A stretch of DNA of 64,000 bases from Malus domestica (Eukaryota > Streptophyta > Magnoliopsida > Rosales > Rosaceae): assembly GCF_042453785.1 (NCBI RefSeq), contig NC_091664.1, positions 3,956,501 to 4,020,500 of the forward strand, in the 5' to 3' direction. The notes beneath the pieces were generated by a model, which had not been told where the DNA came from, made no database searches, and saw nothing but the letters and a program-made list of their open reading frames with translations. A program made the position numbers and the translations under genes. Positions within the stretch are counted from its first letter, which is position 1; each line of letters opens with the position of its first letter. Positions 23,801 to 36,400 of this stretch are shown in pieces.

Positions 23801-25416
23801 ATAGTTAGAATAACAAGATGGAATCAGAATTTTGTTTTATTAATTAAAAAATGACATGAAAATATAAAACTATGAACAAAATAAACAGCAAAACACCTCC
23901 ACAATCGTCGATAACATATTCAAACTCAGCCCAGGAAATTTGTTCATGTGGTTCACAATGTATCCTCCCAGGGAACACCACCGTAGCACTGCAGTTAGCC
24001 TGAGGCAGAAAAATAAAATTTAACCGTGCATAGTAAAAACACCAATCACATTGATAGTTTGATGCTGCTTGATTTGTCCCGCAAATAGATATCTTAAATG
24101 TCATCATCCATATGCCCTACTAACAGACATTGTGGTACTCAAATTCTGAATTACTCGAACAGATTATCAAAACAGACCTCTACGGTTGTTCTTGCTATTT
24201 CAGCAGAAGTGAGTTTAGTGTCCCGGATCATTTTGCAGACTTTCACTTCTTCTAGAGGATGATAACCTTGGCTAGTCAAATAACTAGAGGAATCGGGAAC
24301 AGAATCTGAGTAATCTGCAGCAACGGAAACTTTGGAATGACAAAGGTCATGTCCATTAGACAGCCAGTGGAATTGTGTTGATCCAAATAGAGGATTCCTG
24401 CAATTAAAACTTTAATGGGAAAAATAAACTTTTGACCAAAGCAGAGCATAAGTTTTGTAATAAAATTGGAGTTTTAAATAATTTAATAGCCAAAGGAAAA
24501 ACAATGAAGGTAATGGAAGAAAAGAAAAGTTCCCCGCCAAGCTAAAGTCACATAAAATCACTATGTCTTACTCATAATTCCATCATTTTCATTTTCTAGC
24601 ATTAAACTCCATACCAGAGTGCAGCGTAGGAATGGAGAATGAAAGATAGCTAACAAAAAGATTACTCATGTTCATTCAACAAGATTTGTTTTCGTCTTAA
24701 GGAAGAGATTATTTTCTCTCTCCACTTTCCTCGCAACCAGAAACTAATAACAATGATATTGATGGCATATTATTAGACTCCGGATAGTGTAACCCAACAT
24801 GTTCCACATATTCACATATTAATGCCCCTACAAATCGATAAAAGCAATCATTTTTAAACACCTTATGCCTGGAAGATCAAGGGCTCTTCGATCATTGAAA
24901 GGCGGTTTCATCCAACTGCTTGAGATCCCATGCGTTGTAGAACTACAAACCCTTTCTGCAGAGCACAAAATAACAACAACAATAAAGTGTCAGAAGCCCT
25001 GAAAAATCGAAGCTTCCAAGTTCAAAGTAGGAGCTAATGCATACAACAAACCAGATTACCAAGAAAATACGCGAAAACAAGACGAAAACAGAAAATTTAA
25101 AAGTTGAATATACAAATTTATTTTCATTAAATCTTAATAATTACAATTTAAACATGATCAACTCAATACTTGTATGAATTCTCAGCAGAAAATCCCAATA
25201 AATCAATTTCTGCATGTGGGTATTTCCTCAAAAACTATGATCCTTCACTAGAAAATCGAAACAGGCGTTTCGCATATTGGCGTTTCATCGACTCACGGAG
25301 CTTGCAGTGAAGCATGATCGCAATAACTTCATATAAAATCATAAATTCAAATGGGAGAAAAGAGGAATATGATGGTGATTACCGAAGGGGAGAGAAGCAG
25401 CAGCTGCAATTGCCAT
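17843..25416 (-). CDS. At3g49140/At5g24060-like protein (HugZ / FMN-binding split-barrel-like)
   Basis: This belongs to a plant protein family of unknown function, often mislabelled as PPR protein. Its fold is related to HugZ/haem-oxygenase-like and FMN-binding split barrels. Twelve minus-strand exons give 445 residues: 25416-25383, 24955-24862, 24397-24178, 23999-23897, 23792-23728, 23452-23336, 22612-22517, 22109-21956, 21684-21584, 21353-21204, 18454-18359 and 17950-17843. Family landmarks are YHPLEEVK and LTSAEIARTTVE (about 85-116), FPGRIHCEPHEQISWAEFEY (about 124-143), DLYFEIFDD (from about 151), an acidic stretch ending near 211, IHPICFAKYLTK (about 232-243), LIGVDSLGMDVRVFSGLEVQ (about 382-401) and a basic LLFPRSRRKK near the end. 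The first ~35 residues (MAIAAAASLPF, Ser-rich, basic) could be a plastid transit peptide; this is inferred. Intron 9 uses a GC donor (CAG|gcatgt). Intron 10 (18455-21203) is enlarged by a solo LTR and other inserted sequence. I see no PPR repeats. Confidence 0.88.
19085..19611. mobile_element. solo LTR, 527 bp, with CTATC target duplication
   Basis: It starts TGTTGAGAATATCGC and ends AAAACCCAACA, so the borders are TG and CA with the inverted TGTTG/CAACA termini. CTATC stands exactly on both sides (19080-19084 and 19612-19616). It contains the TTTACGTGGTTTGGCAATAT motif often seen in plant LTRs. No internal retrotransposon sequence remains, as expected after LTR-LTR recombination. Confidence 0.88.
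20020..20226 (-). pseudogene. exon-like fragment of an unidentified gene inside an intron
   Basis: The minus strand has a 207-bp open block between an acceptor-like TTTAG and a donor-like TAT|GTGAGA. It reads QSKAHVFYKSRGPVEYYVAV, then IERTISLDEVLSSIMNLS, then AVDLTDAQHIILQTIHEGTY. The composition and clean borders look like a real protein-coding exon (69 codons). I do not recognise the family. A possible upstream exon lies at about 20500-20690. It may be a captured or translocated gene fragment, or a nested gene in decay. It is on the same strand as the host gene. Confidence 0.5.
20505..20690 (-). pseudogene. second exon-like fragment of the same unidentified gene
   Basis: The minus-strand frame reads LPDAGGTLFSLHGSVYWEIL, then LSQLYLAQAMPKSSMYFLVP, then IEIRVEEYGSATWR, followed by a donor-like AGG|GTCAAT. 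It ends about 280 bp upstream (in minus orientation) of the fragment at 20020-20226. I do not recognise the family. An acceptor for this block is not clear, and a stretch between the two fragments (about 20280-20340, reading NAYVTWSLGTPDEEVD) may be part of the same locus. Confidence 0.4.
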
Positions 25417-27712
25417 GCGAGACAGAGAGATGAGTGGTAAGTGGAGTACGTCGTCCTATGATGATTATCGCTGCCGTTGATGTAACTTGTACATTGGGTG
25501 GGTGGTGGGCGGTGGTGGGCGGTGGTCGGCGTGGGTGCCTGGGTGGTGGAGGTTTGCAAATTACAGTGTGATTAGGAAGTCCACATGTTTCGGCTTAGGA
25601 GTAAAGTGGGCTCTTCAATAGGTTTTCTCATATCATTTTCCAATAGTATAACAGAAAAAAAACAAAACAGACCCTCAATACTACAATATGTTATATTCGA
25701 ATATAACAAATGAAATATCAAATTAGGTTATTTATTATATGGCTTAGTCAAATTTTTCCTTTTCTTAATGTAAAATATCAATTTACTCAAAAATAAATAA
25801 ATAAATAAATTGAATCACCAAAATCCCACGTGGATGTATTTGCTTATTTTATATAAAAATAGTGGCCACCATCACATGTCACGGAAAAGGATCATGCAAG
25901 GATTCTTTTCTTGGAAATCCGAGAAATATTGTAATCATATCCGTTCATCGTACATCGTACGGACAGTTTTCGTTAAGTACTATTTATATTTAATTTTAAA
26001 TTTTAAATTTTAAATTTTAAATAATTTATGACTGCACGATGTACAATAAATGGACATGATTATAAGATTTTGAGGATCTCCAAGAAAAGGATTCGCGCGA
26101 GGATCCTTTTCCACATGTCACAACCAGATACTTGCCGCTGCTGCCGCCTCTGTATAACGTCACCTCCACTACTAACGACCACCATCATCACTACCGCCAT
26201 CACATACATTTGTCACCACCACCATCGTCACCCACTAGCATCACAGTCATCACACCACCATTATTAGCACATCTTCTAACTACAATCTTTGATTTATTAT
26301 TAATGACTCTATATACATGTTAATTTTCGCATTTAAGTTTTATTTTTATTTTAGATTAGCCAAACAATAAAATTCACAAATTTTAGAAATAAAAATTTTG
26401 TCATTTCAATTTATATCATTTTATTATTTCTTAGTAAGATTAAATTTACTCATCCAGTTAATGTCTTGGAAAAATTATTGGTATTTTTCCACAAAAAGCA
26501 AACATTTTTTTTTAAGATAACAAATCCAATCTTTCACTAAGATTTCAATTAACTATTTCGAATTCAAGTTGATTATACACAAAAAGTGTACTTATAGATT
26601 TTAATTTTGAATTGAGACAAGGATTTCAATTTATTTCAAGGAAAGACATAATTTAAACATGTAAAAGATGACATCATACGCGTTTTTTCCGTTTGTGTGT
26701 ATGTGACGAAATTGTCATTACTTCTCTGTTTGAAACGGCAACTGACGGCGAGGCTGGGCTCAATTTCCAATTCGTCGATTTAGTTCCGCTTTTTCTCACG
26801 TTTTTCTTAATTTTTACGTTCTTGATGTCTTCGTTCAATTATGAATTGAATTTTAAGTTTTGTTTTCCTAGGATTTGGATTTTTGTAGTTATTTTGTGCT
26901 TTTTTATTTTATTTTATTGCAATGTTAGTTTTACTTATATAATTTAGAAGTTGAAATGTGATATGAAGTCGATTGGTTTTTGAGATTGTGGTTTGAAATT
27001 TATTTGAGTTGTAGTTTTTAGTTTTTCGATTAAGGTGTTCAACAAAATGCCAGAGTGAGACTTGGCATCACCTTTTTGTGAGTTGTTTTCAACATCTATC
27101 TACATACCTTTTTGCATATGTTGACAGACTAATCTCGCAATATGGCTCTGGAGATGACTATACTCCACCAACTGTTCAACAAAATGCCACACTAAAATCT
27201 ACATATTGTTTACCTCCGAAAATTTAATAGACCCCAAAAAAATTCATGAATCCACCATTGTCAATCCACCTAGTAACAATTTTAGGGAGCCTTGTAGGGC
27301 AACAAACATAGCTCAAGGGTACAATTATATTTACTCATGACTATCTGTACGTTTGTTTTACTATGTACATCATATGATATGAGAGATGAGAAATGTTAAC
27401 AACCTTCTCATTTAAACATTTTCGTTCTACCTTCTCAGCTCTACTTCTCATACTGTAATGTTGCTTATTGATCTAATCCGTCTGCTTTTTAAATCACCGT
27501 TTAAAGATCATCTATGCAAAAAAATTAACTAAGTCTATAATCGTTCAATCATCTAATCATTATTTAGTAAAAAAATGAATCATGTTTCTCACTTAAACAC
27601 TGAAATCTTGACGTTAATCATGTTTCACACTAGCTTAATTTTGGCATTTTACATTTTAAATAAACAAAAACAACTACGATAAGTCCAGATAAATAAATAA
27701 ATCATCTAAATG
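25417..27712. other. intergenic region between two minus-strand genes
   Basis: It holds the 5' untranslated region and promoter of the At3g49140-like gene (from 25417), a MITE (25883-26112), a CCACCAT/ATCACC-rich patch (about 26130-26270) and AT-rich DNA. The SAMC gene ends at its far side. No additional gene is recognised. Confidence 0.65.
25883..26112. mobile_element. MITE with ~70-bp inverted repeats and 9-bp target duplication
   Basis: The left end GGAAAAGGATCATGCAAGGA pairs with the right end, whose reverse complement begins GGAAAAGGATCCTCGCGCGA. Similarity runs for about 70 bp on each side, through TTCTTTTCTTGGAAATCC-like sequence. ACATGTCAC is repeated exactly outside both ends (25874-25882 and 26113-26121). 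A 9-bp duplication and long termini suggest a Mutator-like MITE. The centre is an AAATTTTAAATTTT repeat. Confidence 0.9.
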
Positions 27713-30700
27713 TTAATCCTGCTTTGAGTCTTGAGGAAGTGCAGGTTTCCTCTGAGCAAGCAGCTGCTTTGTCCTCTCAAGGACTCCAAAAAAGATTGAT
27801 CCGCCTATGCCTATCCACAGTACTCTCGGCCCGATGCCCTGAAGCAAGTAAACACAAGATAACTTTGGTCAGCAACGAACTACAAATCGCATCATGATCA
27901 ACGCTCTGTAATATTTCATACACAAAACCCCCCAAATCCAGGCCTCAGCGCTCGACTGAAACCTGTTTGGTACGTCAGATACTTTGTGATGAGTTGAAGG
28001 GATCACAAAAAGTTATTCTCCATTTCGGGCCATAAGTCGTATCAGTAAGATGATTATGTGGAACCGGCAAGAGATGTGATAGCAAAGACCAAAGCATATC
28101 CAACCCGAGACCCAAATATAGAGAGAGTACAAGTATTTATGGACCAGGAAGGAAATGAAACTCCTTACAGTTGGCTACCACATATTGCGATCTCATGTGA
28201 TATTTCACCCGGTTAATTTCATGTAAAGTGCGCTTTTGAACCCATATCCTAATCTTAATCAATGTGTTGACAAAATTCGAACTGCTCGAACATAAGTGCA
28301 AAATGGTCCAAACTATGGAGATGAAATTGTATTTTCGACTCGAGGCATTGCAAGAACATAAAGTCCTTTGATTAATTGTCAATGAAGGTTGGTGATTAGT
28401 CAATGATCGATCCAGCTAAAGCATCCTACAGGCCTCATATCATACCTCTAGTGACCATCCAAGAGATACATAACTTACTATGAACTGAAGAATATGGAAC
28501 CAAAAATAAATTGTAAACCATTTTACTTCGTTGTTTATTTCCATTTCATGGGCTGCTAGAAAAAGAAAAATAAATAAATAAATATAAATAAAAATAAAAA
28601 CATGGGATACGTATTTTGTATGAAAAGAAAATAACGGATGCTTAATACACACCTTCAAAAGAGCAGAACGTCCTTCTTCCCTCACAACAGTTTGAACACA
28701 ATCAATGATTCCTTTGTACTGGTTTGCAGATCCCTTAAAACAAGCAAGCAAACAAACGATATAACTGTTTCTTAACAGAGAAACGTCCACATGACTCCGT
28801 GCAAAAACTTATGTTCACGTGGTTCTTTGCAAGAAGAAATCTAAACACAGATGCAAACAATTGGAGGTTGCCCAAATGTTTGTTAGTTAAATTAGCCCTT
28901 ATGCGAGTTCTTTTAATTAGCGCCCCTCAAACTATGGTATATAATATGGCATCCCTGATATAATTTCCAAGCTCTGACACTGGGCATACGTTATAGTATA
29001 AGAGCTTCGATAAGAATAACAGAAAGCAGAATAGCAGTTTGGCCTTACCTGAACCATTAGCCTGGTTTTAATCACATCAAGGGGAGTGGTTATTGCTCCA
29101 GTTACTGCGCCTGCGAGAGTTTGATATTCAATATATGAGAGATTTCATACAACCGACATGACAAAGTTAGTTTTGTATTCTTAAAGGGAGAATGAGGTTC
29201 CTCTTATACTTGTCCCAAAATTAGTAAATTGCAGGGAATAAGATTATTGCAGTTCATGACAATAGAGATAGAACAGCACTCTTCCATGAAGTCTAGACAA
29301 GTGCTCAGCCAACCGAAACAACTTCTTCCCCACCCCCAAAAGAGAAAGCCAAAAAATAAGGAAAAAAAATGCAGCTGTATGTCAAAGTGAACGGAAAGTG
29401 AAGAGAAAACTGCATGAATATGTGCATTTGCTTCCATGGATGTAAATCACACCCTGGGAAAACCACTGCTAGAATCCATTGGATAGAATCATAGAAGTCA
29501 AATATTTAACCAGAATTTATCACTTCTAAGTCTTAAATTTTCAGTGCATGCGAAGGAAGTTCCATCAACCACCCCTCAGAAAAGTTAAATTTTGACAAGA
29601 TTTACGTGATTGCAAAGCAGAAGTATATGATACAATCCAGTATTTCATACAAAATGAAGAGCAAAAGCTATGTACCAGCAAAAGCCCCAATGATAGCATT
29701 TTCAGGATCGTTGAGCTCTCTTTTTGCCTGACAAACAGAAACAGATCAAAAAAGTGATTAAGGGAGGCAGTACAGGATTTATGGCATACAATCACTTTTT
29801 GATCTTTATGGGTTTGGATATGTTAAGTGTTTAAGGGCATTGCACTTTTCTCTATTTCTGCAGATTGGAGAGCTGTTGTGGTCCGCACAGGTACCATTTG
29901 CGGTGGACCCTATAGTTTGGAGGGTTTTATGTACTTAACCCTTAATAATATCACATTCACATGCAAGTCTTTCTTTCCTAAACCGTAAAATAATAATTGT
30001 TTTTCTTTTAAATGCAACACTCCATTAATTTCTTAGTATGTAAATTGTCTCCATGGTGGATTTGCCGAGCACAAACCCAATTTGGTCATCTCCACGATTG
30101 ATTCTTGCTTAATCATTGTTTTCTTACCTTCTTTAACTTGTCAGGACCCGAGTATTATCCTTATTAAATCATTAGTTACCGACTCAACTTCCACACTTCC
30201 AAGAGTTTTACATCCCTCTGTAGGTGTTTTATATGGTTTTAACGGTTTCATTGTTACCCATAGTTTAAAGTAACCTCCTGCCTTTCAAAACTTCCTGATC
30301 CCTTTACCCAAGAGAACGTAACATAATAAACCAATAATCATAAAACAAAAACAGAAGTACAGACCCCATGACTACATAACCCCATAATTTCACACTTTTG
30401 TGAAAGAAAGTTGTTTATCAGTTGAAATGAAAAATAAGTTTATAATGTTCCATTCCAAAGGTTCTCAGTGCCTCACAAAATGTCAATAAGTTTATAAACG
30501 AAGAAAATAAGGATAAAGTTATGAACATGAACAGCAAGTAATACTTATTGTGCAAGGATTTATCCAAGAGGAACCTTATCACTTGTCAAACATAGCATCA
30601 GCACCAGTTATGCAGTCAAGGTACAAAATGGAAAATATTAGCAGTCGTAAGTAATTTTAATCAATGGCTCACTCTAGCCTGCAAAAATAATCGAAAGGTG

Positions 30701-33700
30701 GTGAGAAGCTTACTGCTTTTTTGTAACCTAGCCGAAGCTGCTCGTATAGGCAAAATTGAATTGCATCAAATGGCAAATCTCTCAATAAAAACGATCCATA
30801 TCCCTACTTTTACACAAAAGAAAAAAAGGTCAAAATTGAAAAATAACATAACAACACAATAAGAATGCTATCCTGGTTGCATCTTTTTAATAGGGAAAAG
30901 AGAGAAAGCAAATGACAAAAACAGATGGATAGACGAACGAAGGCACACTAATGCCTCTAGGTTGTGTATTACAATATTGCTAACAAAAACAGAGACCAAA
31001 ACAGCAACAGACACCATCTCATAACGAAAACCATTTCAACTTTTTGACCTAGGAGGAAAACCAGGAACTTCCAATCCAATTTCTACGAAAATAGGGACTT
31101 GATTTGCCCTTTAGTAAGAATACACACCGCATAGAATCCTTTAAAGCCCTCTTTAAAAGCAATATGGCGGACAGCAACAGAGGCTGATGTAAATTGCCCA
31201 GTTTGCATCCTTTGCTTAACAACCTGAGAAATATTAGGACAGAAAAATATCAGCCAAATATAATTGAACATGGAAGTGCATAAGTAAACTACTATACCTC
31301 TGTCGGAACACGAACGAGTGATGCAGCAATACCTCCAAAAGCCCCTGCTGTCTAGAAAAGTTCAAGAAAAGGATTTCTATCAAGACAAAACAGTTTACAC
31401 CAGCCAATTTATCAACATAAGTATCAGGCAACCAAATAGGTTCAAAGGATTACTAAACTGTATCATTAAGGACAAGAAATAATTTTTTCTAAAATATAAT
31501 TGTGGTAGCTGATTCCATAGAGCATATGTAGATCACAACCACATCATGTAATACTAGACTACTGATCTCATTTGGTGACCGTTGAGACATAATAGGAGGC
31601 ATGCATCAAAAGGTGTTTGATAATTCCACTAGTAGTATAATGCACCATGCATTCTGAGACTGAGAGCAACAATCTTTATGATGTAACGGGCCTTCATGCA
31701 TAAAGTAATAAGCAGAGAAGACTTTGCAGACCGCTCATTGGTCATATTCCCACTTGAAATACATAAAACATAGAGGAGTAGATATATTTGTCTTACAAAA
31801 TGGGCTAGAGCACTTAGATTTTCAGGGAAAATCTTCAACAGTTTTTTCTTCGCAGGTTCATACACTCCAACAAAAATTGCAGAAGCCCTGCACACAAGTA
31901 AATAATTTTTACATACACATTAGATTGTTCTTCACAGTAAACATTTTATAGCACTGGCGGAAGGTCTGCTAAAATCCAATATGTGATGTGGTAGTGACAG
32001 ACTGCAAATCCTTACAGGAAAGGAGTTTTACTCTAATAGTAATGTAGCTGCTTTGAGTGTGTGCACGTGCGCATACGAGGAGCTGAACTATACAATGTGA
32101 TCCAGTGGTCTGAACCATTCATTTTTTAGGTCCCTGTCGAAGATATTTCTTACAGAAACCAACTTGCAGACCATTTAGCCATCTAACTATTATCCAATAA
32201 AATTTCCATTAAACAATGAACTGGTCATGATGACAAAAACTAAAAACCACTAACAATCACTAAACATGAACTCAGCCATTTAAGAACTAACTCTCCACTA
32301 TCCATGTTCATGGCATAGAAATACAATAAGCATGCATATCCCAATTAATATTAAGCTAATTAGCTCACGCATGCACCACATATTCAGAAGGTACTTACGG
32401 TAAGACACCAGCAAGATTTCCAGTCAATCCAGAATAAAGCCCCTTAAAGGCTATTCTCCCTCCACCACGAGCAGCCTGTTCCAAAGTTCAAAATGGTGTT
32501 CATACATAACTTGATGGTCAAGATAAAAATTGTAAGTATGCAAACGAAGCCGGTTATTGAATAGACCATTCTTCCTAGACAGACCTTATGCAGCATGCAG
32601 ATACAAAACAAAAGGGAACAAGGAAGAAAAAACAAAACAACTGAGTGCGCTTGACCTAAGAAGTAGATCCCAGTCTCACAGCACAAAAATAACTAGTAGT
32701 TCACTTAATACTTTCTGAGCTACCTTTTGTATCCAATCATAATATTAAACCATATACATAATGGATAGGCTAGAGGACCAGCGGTTCAAACCCATCAAGT
32801 TTAAGTACATAAATGAACTAGAATGCACTTTCATTGTTAACCTGCCTGCAGTCTTGTCTTTATAGTATCAATGGGGTATAGAGCCGTTTCAACAACAACC
32901 CCGGCTGTACCTCCTGCAATGACACCCTCTGCAAAATCCAGCCATACTAGTTATTAGTTAAATCAGGTGTGCAGTATGTAATGCACATAGGCCAAGTAGC
33001 ATACTCCAAGAAATAGACGATGTTATAAACTGAAAAGCTATTGGCTTCACCTCTTCCTCCATCTAGCCACAAGATCATTATAAAAGCCACACACTATTGC
33101 CCACACCATGCTAGCTTTTTCATTTTCCTTTGCTAAAAAAAGCAAGAGTTGTTACCTTTTTGCAATCACTCTGATATTATCTAGCTCTACTCCCCCTCAA
33201 TAACCTAATTGTGAAACTAATCTTTACTCTACATTAAACCTCTAACAGTTAGCAGTCACTTAATACATTTGTCAATATAAAACATTGGCTTAATTATGAT
33301 GCTTAATGAACTTTAACCCAGAATTTAACAAATAAGTAAACACTAATCAATATCTTCTACTGTAATTATTAAACGTACCAAATAAAGTGCGTAAGAAATC
33401 AAAGGGTTTCTCTTCCTGCATGCTGACTGATGCAAAAGACTTCCGTGTTCCTATAGGAGCATACTGCGTTTTCTGGCTATATTCATCTGCAAATCCATAT
33501 CACTCATTAAAACATTAAATATAAAATACCAAGGGAACATACCAAAATTCTGTATCATCAAAAGAAAGAGCGTAGGTAGATTAGATATCTATATGTGTTA
33601 TAGTCCCTATACCTGAAAGTGTATACTACCTCGTAAAACTGGGGTATTGTTCTAGACTTCTGAACAATTTCTACGTAATATTTGGTCAAATGTAATGCTT

Positions 33701-34411
33701 AATCTATGGTCAAGCAAGATATGTTATAGCAACATATTTTATGGGATTTCCCTAATTAACATTGAAGAGAGAAATTTCTACAAAAAGGCTAGTTCCTAAT
33801 AAACCTCGAGAGATCATGTGAGAGACAACCTACTAATAAATAACAAAGGGCTCTAAATATTTGCAATTCACAAAATAAACCTCTTACAAATAATGTTATA
33901 TCTTTATATACAAAATAAAATCGTTAGACTAAAGGCTCGTCGATAACATATAGAGAAAGTGAAACCAAATCCTTCCATTACTGTAAAAATAATTACTGAG
34001 CGCAATGGCGTTCTAGGATTCATACTGCCAACCCCACTTAGTGGGACAACACCTTGTTGTTGGGAGTATTTATACATAATTGAGATATCTCACATATTCT
34101 GATTCTATACAATTTTGACTAGATAAACTTTTATTCTCTTCATTTACGGGTGCTAACGGGTAAGGAAAGCTTAAGCATTCAACATTGGCCACAACATATT
34201 TATCCCAAAACCGCGCAATGTCAAGAAAAACTAAATTACTCTATCCTATGTGGTGTTGTACAACGTGGTGCTAAATTATGCTATTAATATCAATAAACAG
34301 AAATAAATAAGGGGAAAAAAAAAGGCAGAGGAGCAAAAATTAAGAAAATTGTTCACCTGGTGAAGTTCCTGAGCCCGTTTTCGAGTTCACTACTAGCGTC
34401 AGAGGACCCAT
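27713..34411 (-). CDS. SAMC: S-adenosylmethionine carrier, mitochondrial carrier family
   Basis: It exchanges S-adenosylmethionine across an organelle inner membrane. In Arabidopsis SAMC1/SAMT1 is found in plastids and mitochondria and supplies SAM for methylation while exporting S-adenosylhomocysteine. Twelve coding exons give 324 residues: 34411-34357, 33486-33379, 32928-32846, 32475-32399, 31887-31797, 31351-31298, 31223-31128, 30803-30714, 29727-29676, 29110-29049, 28733-28653 and 27838-27713. The three carrier repeats show the PxDxxKxRx signature: PIDTIKTRL (73-81), PTEVVKQRM (154-162) and PLDVIKTRL (245-253). SAMC-type sequence includes AARGGGRIAFKGLYSGLTGN, ASAIFVGVYEPAKKKLL, SFLLRDLPFDAIQFCLYEQL and the last-repeat IGPRVLWIGIGGSIFFGVLE. 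The start MGPLTLVV lies 12 bases into exon 2; a noncoding first exon ends at 34554 (CAG|gtctgc). Intron 3 needs a GC donor (CAG|gcaggt) to keep RLQ-AARGGG in frame. Confidence 0.95.
34028..34064 (+). mobile_element. Au-like SINE 3' tail
   Basis: GCCAACCCCACTTAGTGGGA followed by CAACACCTTGTTGTTGGG resembles the Au SINE 3' end. It lies in a 5' intron of the SAMC gene, and only the tail is recognisable. Confidence 0.6.
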
Positions 34412-35141
34412 TGAGGTTCAATGCCTGCCCAAACCAACCAACTATGCAATTACCCAAATTTCAAACGGAAAGTTGCAGAAGTCAAATTAAAGCAGAAAAA
34501 TATTGTGAAAATTAATAAATAAAAAAATGTATTGAAATGGTTGAGAGGCAGACCTGAAACCGAAAGAGATGGATGATAGAAGGAAGGAAGAGTCAGTGAT
34601 GGCGAATGTGAAATGGCGAACGGCGAGGGTGAGAGTCTCAGTCCGTCCCCACTTCGCCTCTTATCGCTCTGCTGCTGCTGCTGCTTCCCAGAGAAATTAT
34701 ACAGTGATGCAGTCCTACCACGTCAGTTGTGGTACTTCCACTCAAAACTTGCCATTTGTACAATTTTTGAACAGCTGGATTAAATAAAAAATTAAGAAAT
34801 AAAATGAAATAAATAAATAAATAACTCCCCCATTAAACGCAGACGTCCGTGCGTCGTCTTCCCCCATTAAACGCAGCCGTGTCCCTCCGTCTTCTTGTAC
34901 AGTTCACCGGCGCCTTCTGATGATCGCGGTGGCGGGTGACACATGAGGACGAGAGAAGCGGTGATGACGTGGCAGAGGAGGGCTCTAAACGACTCCGGAG
35001 AGGAGAAGGAAGTAGTTGCAGAGGAAACGAGTGAGTCCAGGGGAGGAAGACGATTCGCCGAGGCCGAGTTCGTCAAAGAAAAATAGCTTCCCGATACTTC
35101 AGAGGCGGTCGTACCTTCTGATGCTCGTTTTCTGGGCTTTC

Positions 35142-35205
35142 AAGCTGTTGAAATCCCACACTTATATTTGCTCAAGCTGTTGAAATCCCACACTTATATT
35201 TGCTC
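35142..35205. repeat. exact 32-bp tandem duplication
   Basis: AAGCTGTTGAAATCCCACAC continuing to TTTGCTC occurs twice, head to tail, without a mismatch. Confidence 0.9.
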
Positions 35206-35679
35206 AGAGGAAAACATGGGAACCATTTGCTGGATGCTGAAGGTGGAATTAGTTTTGAAGGGGGAGATGATATTGTATGACATTCGAGGTGATATTCCAG
35301 GATGGCAGCCATGGCAGGTGTGAGAGTGGTGGCCGGAGATTGGGATCTGCCGTATCGGTGGTTGAGGGCATTTATTATTAATTTAAGTTTTTAATTTTTT
35401 AATTTCCTTTTTAACAAGGAAAAAAAATGTGTAAAATGCTGGTTTAACCCTAAACTACTGACAAGTGGAAATTGATCCTGAACTATTTTTCTAATAAATT
35501 AATTTTTTGAACTATTTAAAATTAGTCAATTAATTTTTGTTTTGTTAGATTACGTCTATTATTTCGTCAAATTCAAAGACAAATTAGTTATTTTATCATA
35601 AATTCTTATTTGTCAATTATAAGCATTAATAAAATTATGACATATAAACACAAAATAATGTGTAAAACATATAGCATAA

Positions 35680-35847
35680 AAGGTTGTACTCAGTGCACAA
35701 GGCTTCGGCTTTACGCAGGGTCTGGGAGAGGTGAATGTCGGCTAGCCTTACCCCCATTTTATGGAGAGACTGCTCCCAAGTCTCGAACTCGAGACCTACC
35801 GTTCATGGGTGAAGGTACTTGTCATCGCACCAAATACGACCTCTTTA
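35680..35847 (-). mobile_element. SINE with 17-bp target duplication
   Basis: TAAAACATATAGCATAA stands on both sides (35663-35679 and 35848-35864). Read on the minus strand, the body begins near AGGTCGTATTTGGTGCGATG and carries a pol III box B-like GAGTTCGAGACT about 50 bases in. It continues into ATGGGGGTAAGGCTAGCCG and CCCAGACCCTGCGTAAAGC, sequence I know as a recurrent plant SINE type (Au-like). It is full length or nearly so, at 168 bp. Confidence 0.85.
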
Positions 35848-36371
35848 TAAAACATATAGCATAATAAGAAAATATCAAAAATTGAACATTTATGTAAAAC
35901 ATATAACATAATAAGAAAACATAAAAAAATGAACGTTTACATTACACATTATTTTATATTCATATTTCATAATTTTATTGATGATAATAGTTGACAAATA
36001 AAAATTGATGATGAAAAGATTAATTTGCTTTTGAATTTGAGAAGATAGTAGATAGAATCTACCAACAAGGAATTAATTGATTAATTTTCCAAAAAAAATT
36101 AGTTTAAATGGTCAATTTCAACTGAAATAATAACTCAAATAATCAAATAACAGTTTGCTCAAAATAAAACATAAAGAAGGCTATAAGTTCAGCTGCAAAA
36201 AAATGTGCGCGTGGCAAAATTTGAGTGGAAGTACTAAAAAGCAGCTGACGTATACCGTATCACTCGATAATTTCTCCCATTAGTGTAAAATGTGTAAAAT
36301 TAAAAAATTGTGGCACATTTTACAAATCACTTCAAATGTCGAGGGTTTGAGATGTAATTAGCCATTTTATT

Positions 36372-36400
36372 TATATAACCGCACAAAACCCTAAACCCTG
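36372..36400 (+). promoter_or_regulatory. TATA box and telo-box of the FAM136-like gene
   Basis: TATATAA (36372-36378) is followed by AAACCCTAAACCCTG (36386-36400), a double plant telo-box. The start codon is about 90 bases downstream. Telo-boxes next to a TATA element are typical of plant housekeeping and translation-related genes. Confidence 0.6.

Noticed and set aside
34867..35076. Minus-strand Ser-rich frame of 69 codons upstream of SAMC
   Set aside because: No recognised family and no exon continuation; it may be chance in GC-richer promoter DNA.
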